Source: Pseudomonadota bacterium (lineage in GTDB: Bacteria > Pseudomonadota > Alphaproteobacteria > Rhizobiales > Tepidamorphaceae). Taken from it: 8,081 bases of DNA. A program made the position numbers and the translations under genes. Location of the stretch: the NCBI GenBank assembly GCA_023435545.1, contig JAEYRQ010000397.1:1-8081 (forward strand). Direction: 5' to 3'. Positions 4,634 to 8,081 of the stretch are shown here, in pieces (the stretch's first letter is position 1; the number at the start of each line of letters is the position of its first letter). The notes under the pieces are model-generated. The model saw nothing but the letters and a program-made list of their open reading frames with translations, made no database searches and was not told the DNA's origin.

Positions 4634-6726
4634 TGCGCGCCATGCCGCCGCCCGGCAGCCGGGTCGCCTTCTACAGCCGCTTCTCCACGGACCGTCAGAA
4701 GCAGACATCCATCGAGGGGCAGGAGCGCCTCTGCGCGGCCTACGCCGCTGACAAGCGGTGGATCGAGACCCAGCGCTACAGTGACTCCGAGCGGTCCGGC
4801 ACCACGACCATGGGGCGCGCGGGCCTCTTCGAGATGCTGGCTGCGGCCGAACGTGCCGAGTTCGACGTCCTCCTCGTCGAGGACATCGACCGGACAAGCC
4901 GCGACGCGGCAGACATGCACCAGATCGCCAAGGAACTGCGGGAGCTGGATATCGTCCTGTGCACGGTCGCCGGCGGCGTCGTCACCAACATCGAACTGGC
5001 CTTCAAGGCCGTCCAGAACGAGGAGTTCATCGCCCAGAACGTCCTCAAGTCCAAACGCGGCCAAGAACTGGCTGTCAGCCAGGGCCGCATGTCGGGCTCG
5101 GTGCCGTACGGATACCGGAAGGTCACGAAAATGGATTCCCGCGGGGAACCGATCAACGGCCTGCGGGAGATCCACCCGGAGCGGGCCGCCGTCGTCAGGC
5201 GCATTCACGAGGATTTCGACGCCGGCCGCACGACCTTCGAGATCTGCGCCGCGCTCAATGCTGAGGGTGTTCCCGGACCCCGGGGGAAGGACTGGCGGCC
5301 CGGCGCCCTTCTCGGCAACAGGCACGCGGGCACCGGCATCCTGCGCAACCCCATCTACATCGGCGAGTACCAGTTCAGAAAGACCAGCCGCCGCCGCCGC
5401 AAGGGGCGCGTCAAGATGCGCTTCACCGCCCAGTCGGAGCGCATGATCACCCAGCAGCCGGAGCTGGCGATTGTGGATCGCGCCCTTTGGGATCGCAATC
5501 AGACGCGCCTGGTCGAGAACTTCGATCGACCCTTTCACGCCAAACGCAAGGTGGAGTTCGTCTTCACGGGCAAGGTTCACTGCGGGGTATGCAAATCCAC
5601 CTGCATCGTCAGCGACGGGAAGTACGTCTGCACGGGTCGTCAGCAGAAGGGCATCTGCTCGAACTCCCGGCGCGTTCCGCGTGAGGCGGTGGAGACCTCA
5701 ATTTTCAATCGCATCAAGGTCCACGTTCTCAACGCCGCCGTGATGGGCCCCGCCCTCTCCGCCTTCCGCGAAGAGGTCGAACGGGCGAGAGCCGATCACG
5801 AGGCGCGGACTGAAAGCCAGGGGACGAAGCTTAAGGAAATCGGGCAACGCATCACCAACCTCATGGTCCAGCTCGGCCGGGCGGGCGAAAGCTCCTTCGC
5901 CAGCCAGATGCTTCTAGACGAGCTGGAGCGGTTGGGCGCCGAGAAGCGCCGGCTGGAACAGCAGGCGCGCCAGGTCCCTCCCCCTCCGGCCACAGGCGGC
6001 GACGTGAAGTCAATCCTGGAGTCCATTTCCCGCACGCTGAACGACCTCCACCACGCCCTGCAGGCCGATGATGCCGAGGCGTCTCGCGCAAAGGAGCTGC
6101 TGAGAGGCTTGGTCACCAAGGTCGTGCTGACGCCCACGCCCGGGTCTGTCACGGACGGGCGCGGCGCGGGCGACATGACCGTCACGGTGGAGGGGCCGAT
6201 CGCCCGTCTGATCGATCTGGCGGATCTCAGCACCGATCGCGTTACGAAGAATGGACACCGGCCGATGTTCATTCTTGATAACGCGACTTCCGCTTGGCGC
6301 TTCTCCTACGTTCTGGAGTGGCGCGATCCCCGTCTGGCGACGGTCCGGGCCGACCTGCCGACCCTCGCCCGTCTCCTCGACGAAGCCGATGTCCCGGTAT
6401 CGATGGCGAAGATGGCGGAGGCTCTCGCCCAAGCCGGACCGACCGAGGGGCCGGACAAGGATCGCACCGCCGAGCAGCGCGCCCGTAACGCCGTGGCCTA
6501 CCTGCAGACTGAAGGCTTCACGCGCTGCGTGAACATGCGCGGACCGGCCACGGGCTATGTCTGGAACGACCGCGGCATCAGCGATGCCGACTGGAAGGCG
6601 CGGATCGCCGAGCCGCCGATGACCCAGACCATCCCGGTGATGCGGCTCAGCGCACCCGAGGCCGTGGCGGTGGTAGTCGGTCCCTCGCAATCGTCGCACG
6701 GCGGCGTGGCCGATCAGGGCGCATGA
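4633..6726 (+). CDS. Large serine recombinase
   Basis: This 697-aa site-specific DNA recombinase cuts both partner sites through a phosphoserine intermediate and rotates strands to integrate or excise an element. The N-terminal resolvase domain (about 10-150) has YSRFSTDRQ with catalytic Ser18 and Arg16, and EDIDRTSRD with Arg87 and Arg90. The recombinase domain (about 155-250) has GSVPYGYRKV, the HPERAAVVRRI region and GILRNPIYIGEYQF. A zinc ribbon follows with Cys317, Cys320, Cys333 and Cys342. Residues 375-450 are heptad-like and charged, matching the coiled-coil insertion that regulates synapsis. Beyond about 540 there is an unusual 150-residue extension, making the protein longer than many family members. 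I chose ATG 4633-4635, which overlaps the preceding stop by one base. A TTG at 4630 is also possible, with GGAG at 4619-4622 at good spacing. No frameshift or missing catalytic residue is seen. Confidence 0.93.
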   Translation: MRAMPPPGSRVAFYSRFSTDRQKQTSIEGQERLCAAYAADKRWIETQRYSDSERSGTTTMGRAGLFEMLAAAERAEFDVLLVEDIDRTSRDAADMHQIAKELRELDIVLCTVAGGVVTNIELAFKAVQNEEFIAQNVLKSKRGQELAVSQGRMSGSVPYGYRKVTKMDSRGEPINGLREIHPERAAVVRRIHEDFDAGRTTFEICAALNAEGVPGPRGKDWRPGALLGNRHAGTGILRNPIYIGEYQFRKTSRRRRKGRVKMRFTAQSERMITQQPELAIVDRALWDRNQTRLVENFDRPFHAKRKVEFVFTGKVHCGVCKSTCIVSDGKYVCTGRQQKGICSNSRRVPREAVETSIFNRIKVHVLNAAVMGPALSAFREEVERARADHEARTESQGTKLKEIGQRITNLMVQLGRAGESSFASQMLLDELERLGAEKRRLEQQARQVPPPPATGGDVKSILESISRTLNDLHHALQADDAEASRAKELLRGLVTKVVLTPTPGSVTDGRGAGDMTVTVEGPIARLIDLADLSTDRVTKNGHRPMFILDNATSAWRFSYVLEWRDPRLATVRADLPTLARLLDEADVPVSMAKMAEALAQAGPTEGPDKDRTAEQRARNAVAYLQTEGFTRCVNMRGPATGYVWNDRGISDADWKARIAEPPMTQTIPVMRLSAPEAVAVVVGPSQSSHGGVADQGA

Positions 6727-6748
6727 GGCACAGCATTTGGAGCACCCC

Positions 6749-7159
6749 ATGACCAGCGAAGACCATGAGCCTTGCACCCCCGATCAGCGGCAGCGCGCGC
6801 TCGACGTCCTCTCCTTTCCCTGCCCTCCAGGCGTCAACCCCGACACGCCCCTGCGCCTGTCGAAGGCCGTGGCGATCGCCTTCCCTGACGGATCGCTGAA
6901 GCCCAGCACCCTGATGACCGAGCACCAGCGCGGGAACCTCGAACTGGAGAAGATCGGGGGTCGCTGGTTCGTCACCCTCCGCGCCATCAACGAAATGAGG
7001 AAGAAGTGCCGCGTCGTCGTGAACCGCCCCGGCTTTGGCTCCGAGAACGAGCAGGTCGTCCGCCCGTATACGTCGTCCTTGACGGAGGCCGAGAGGTCGG
7101 CACGGGCTGCGGCATTGATCGCCGCCGAGAGGCTGAAGAAGCGCTCGCGCGCTACCTAG
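6749..7159 (+). CDS. Excisionase-like small DNA-binding protein
   Basis: This 136-aa protein begins at ATG 6749 with GGAG at 6739-6742 (six-base spacing), 22 bases after the recombinase stop. The core at residues 35-88 (LRLSKAVAIAFPDGSLKPSTL, then GNLELEKIGGRWFVTLRAINEMRKKCR) has the helix, turn, helix and wing pattern of excisionase-type proteins. As I recall that group, such proteins precede tyrosine integrases in alphaproteobacterial islands; they bend DNA at attachment sites and bias integrase toward excision. The tail (about 105-136) is Ser/Thr- then Ala/Arg-rich. The last 51 codons are read in another frame as the integrase N-terminus. The Xis assignment rests on the fold pattern plus adjacency to the integrase, so it is probable but not certain. 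Confidence 0.72.
   Translation: MTSEDHEPCTPDQRQRALDVLSFPCPPGVNPDTPLRLSKAVAIAFPDGSLKPSTLMTEHQRGNLELEKIGGRWFVTLRAINEMRKKCRVVVNRPGFGSENEQVVRPYTSSLTEAERSARAAALIAAERLKKRSRAT
6997..7001 (+). promoter_or_regulatory. Internal ribosome binding site for the integrase GTG start
   Basis: GAGGA lies four bases before GTG 7006-7008, inside the excisionase-like gene. It is the signal that selects this GTG as the integrase start. The protein read from there begins MPRRREPPRLWLRE, a basic, Pro-rich start typical of related integrases. No in-frame ATG exists between here and residue 103 of the integrase. Confidence 0.5.
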
Positions 7160-8081
7160 CGGCCAAGCACGAGCCGGCCTTCGGCGACGGCGATCCGCGT
7201 CGTATCCTGGTCGCGGACTGCGTCATCTACTACCTGGACAGCCTGGACGAGGACCACAGCGGGCCCGAGGCCACCCATGTCCCCTGGTTGATCGAGCACT
7301 TCGGCGGCATGACGTGCAGCCAAGTGAACATCGACACCTGCAAGGCCTACGTGGCCGCTCGCACCACCGGCGCGATCGGGCACAAGTCGGTCAAGCAGGC
7401 GACGGCAAAGCGCGAACTGGAGACGCTGTCGGCCGCGTTGAACCGGGCGTGGAAGGCGGGCAAGCTGGATCGCCCCATCGCCGTCTGGAAGCCGGGCACG
7501 GACGAACAGGAGGCGCGGTGGCTGACCCGTGACGAGGCCGCGCGCCTGCTCCGGGGCACGCTGGGCTTCACGCCGAAGGGCTTCGACGCTGACGGGCGGG
7601 TGACCGGCTACCTTCGGGTGGTCAGGCCCAACTACCATGTCGCCCGGTTCATCCTGATCGCCCTCTACACCGCCACCCGCCACGCGGCGGTGCTGGGACT
7701 GCGGTGGGAGCGGAACGCGCACTCCGGGTCGATCGATCTGAAGGAGAACCGCATCCACCGCCGGGGCACCGAAGAGCGCGAGACCCGCAAACGGCGCCGC
7801 CCCTGCCCGATCCCCGACCGCCTGCTGCCGCATCTCCGGCGCTGGCGGCGGCTCACGGTCAGCGGCCCGGCCGAATACGCGGGCGAGATCATCCAGCGGC
7901 AGAAGACCGGATTTGAAGCTGCACGGCGGCTGGCGATGCTGGGCGACGACGTGACGCCGCACACCCTCAAGCACACCTGCATCACCTGGATGCTCCAGGC
8001 CGGCGTGCCGACGTGGGAGGTCGCCGGCTTCACCTCGACGAGCGAGAACCTGATCCGCCGCCGCTACGGCCACCACTGCCC
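7006..8081 (+). CDS. Tyrosine-type site-specific integrase (3' end outside window)
   Basis: The frame is open for 358 codons from GTG 7006 to the window edge. The protein catalyses strand exchange at attachment sites through a 3'-phosphotyrosine. The N-terminus contains VYVVLDGGREVGTGC (about residues 38-52), the arm-type or short beta segment common in island integrases, followed by an Ala-rich helix. The core-binding domain spans roughly 75-170. The catalytic domain shows TATRHAAVLGLRW with Arg225, the box II HTLKHT at 319-324 (His319, with Lys322 where Arg is usual) and YGHH with His356. The nucleophilic Tyr, normally about ten residues after this His, would fall just beyond the right edge. 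The first 51 codons overlap the excisionase-like gene out of frame. If the GTG is wrong, the integrase would have to start inside this conserved segment or later and lose it. Confidence 0.85.
   Translation, partial: MPRRREPPRLWLRERAGRPPVYVVLDGGREVGTGCGIDRRREAEEALARYLAAKHEPAFGDGDPRRILVADCVIYYLDSLDEDHSGPEATHVPWLIEHFGGMTCSQVNIDTCKAYVAARTTGAIGHKSVKQATAKRELETLSAALNRAWKAGKLDRPIAVWKPGTDEQEARWLTRDEAARLLRGTLGFTPKGFDADGRVTGYLRVVRPNYHVARFILIALYTATRHAAVLGLRWERNAHSGSIDLKENRIHRRGTEERETRKRRRPCPIPDRLLPHLRRWRRLTVSGPAEYAGEIIQRQKTGFEAARRLAMLGDDVTPHTLKHTCITWMLQAGVPTWEVAGFTSTSENLIRRRYGHHC

Noticed and set aside
4567..5580. 337-codon leftward open frame opposite the serine recombinase
   Set aside because: It is antisense to a recombinase with intact catalytic motifs; its composition (runs of Asp, Leu, Gly, Val) is what GC-rich antisense reading gives, and it has no recognisable domain.
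7156..8076. 306-codon leftward open frame opposite the integrase
   Set aside because: It is antisense to the integrase catalytic domain; Pro/Arg/Ala-rich with no motif, typical of a shadow frame.
1..8081. tRNA gene or attachment-site duplication, CRISPR array, insertion-sequence ends
   Set aside because: Reading both strands I found no cloverleaf-like sequence, no regularly spaced repeats and no transposase or matching terminal inverted repeats; any att site of the integrase probably lies beyond the right edge.

Overview
The window is GC-rich throughout, with strongly G/C-biased third codon positions in every gene I accept. The recombinase, excisionase-like and integrase sequences resemble those of genomic islands in Alphaproteobacteria (Caulobacterales, Sphingomonadales or Rhizobiales type). 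That placement is inferred from protein style and base composition only. No housekeeping gene, rRNA, tRNA or CRISPR array is visible. The whole window reads as accessory DNA: part of a genomic island or integrated element.

Left half (1-3373), a restriction-modification-like defence module. A leftward pair encodes a 535-aa C5-cytosine DNA methyltransferase (1258-2865) and, 30 bases downstream, a Z1-domain ATPase/helicase-like protein (1-1227) that runs off the left edge. A Vsr-type very-short-patch-repair endonuclease (2936-3373) diverges from the methyltransferase across a 70-bp shared promoter region. C5 methyltransferase, Vsr and Z1 genes are known neighbours in a class of restriction-modification-like islands. 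Further partners (MutL/MORC-like ATPase, PD-(D/E)XK protein, AIPR) would be expected left of position 1, but none is visible here.

Middle (3374-4181). A 112-bp convergent spacer holds a weak terminator-like hairpin. It is followed by a leftward MerR-like regulator (3486-4064). The 117-bp divergent region in front of that gene contains a perfect 19-bp palindrome (9-bp arms, 1-bp centre) flanked by CAGATA direct repeats. It is a strong operator candidate that could control both the regulator and the rightward operon.

Right half (4182-8081), a tightly packed rightward recombination operon. It contains a 60-aa unknown protein with a near-consensus ribosome binding site, a 90-aa unknown protein overlapping it by 4 bases, and a 697-aa large serine recombinase overlapping that by 1 base. 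After a 22-base gap come a 136-aa excisionase-like protein and a tyrosine integrase. The integrase is most simply read as starting at a GTG inside the excisionase-like gene, with a 154-base out-of-frame overlap, and it runs off the right edge just before its expected catalytic tyrosine. A large serine recombinase and a tyrosine integrase with its putative directionality factor in one co-oriented array, next to a palindrome-flanked MerR-like regulator, is the most unusual arrangement here. My inference is that the regulator controls mobilisation of an island whose cargo includes the methyltransferase/Vsr/Z1 module.
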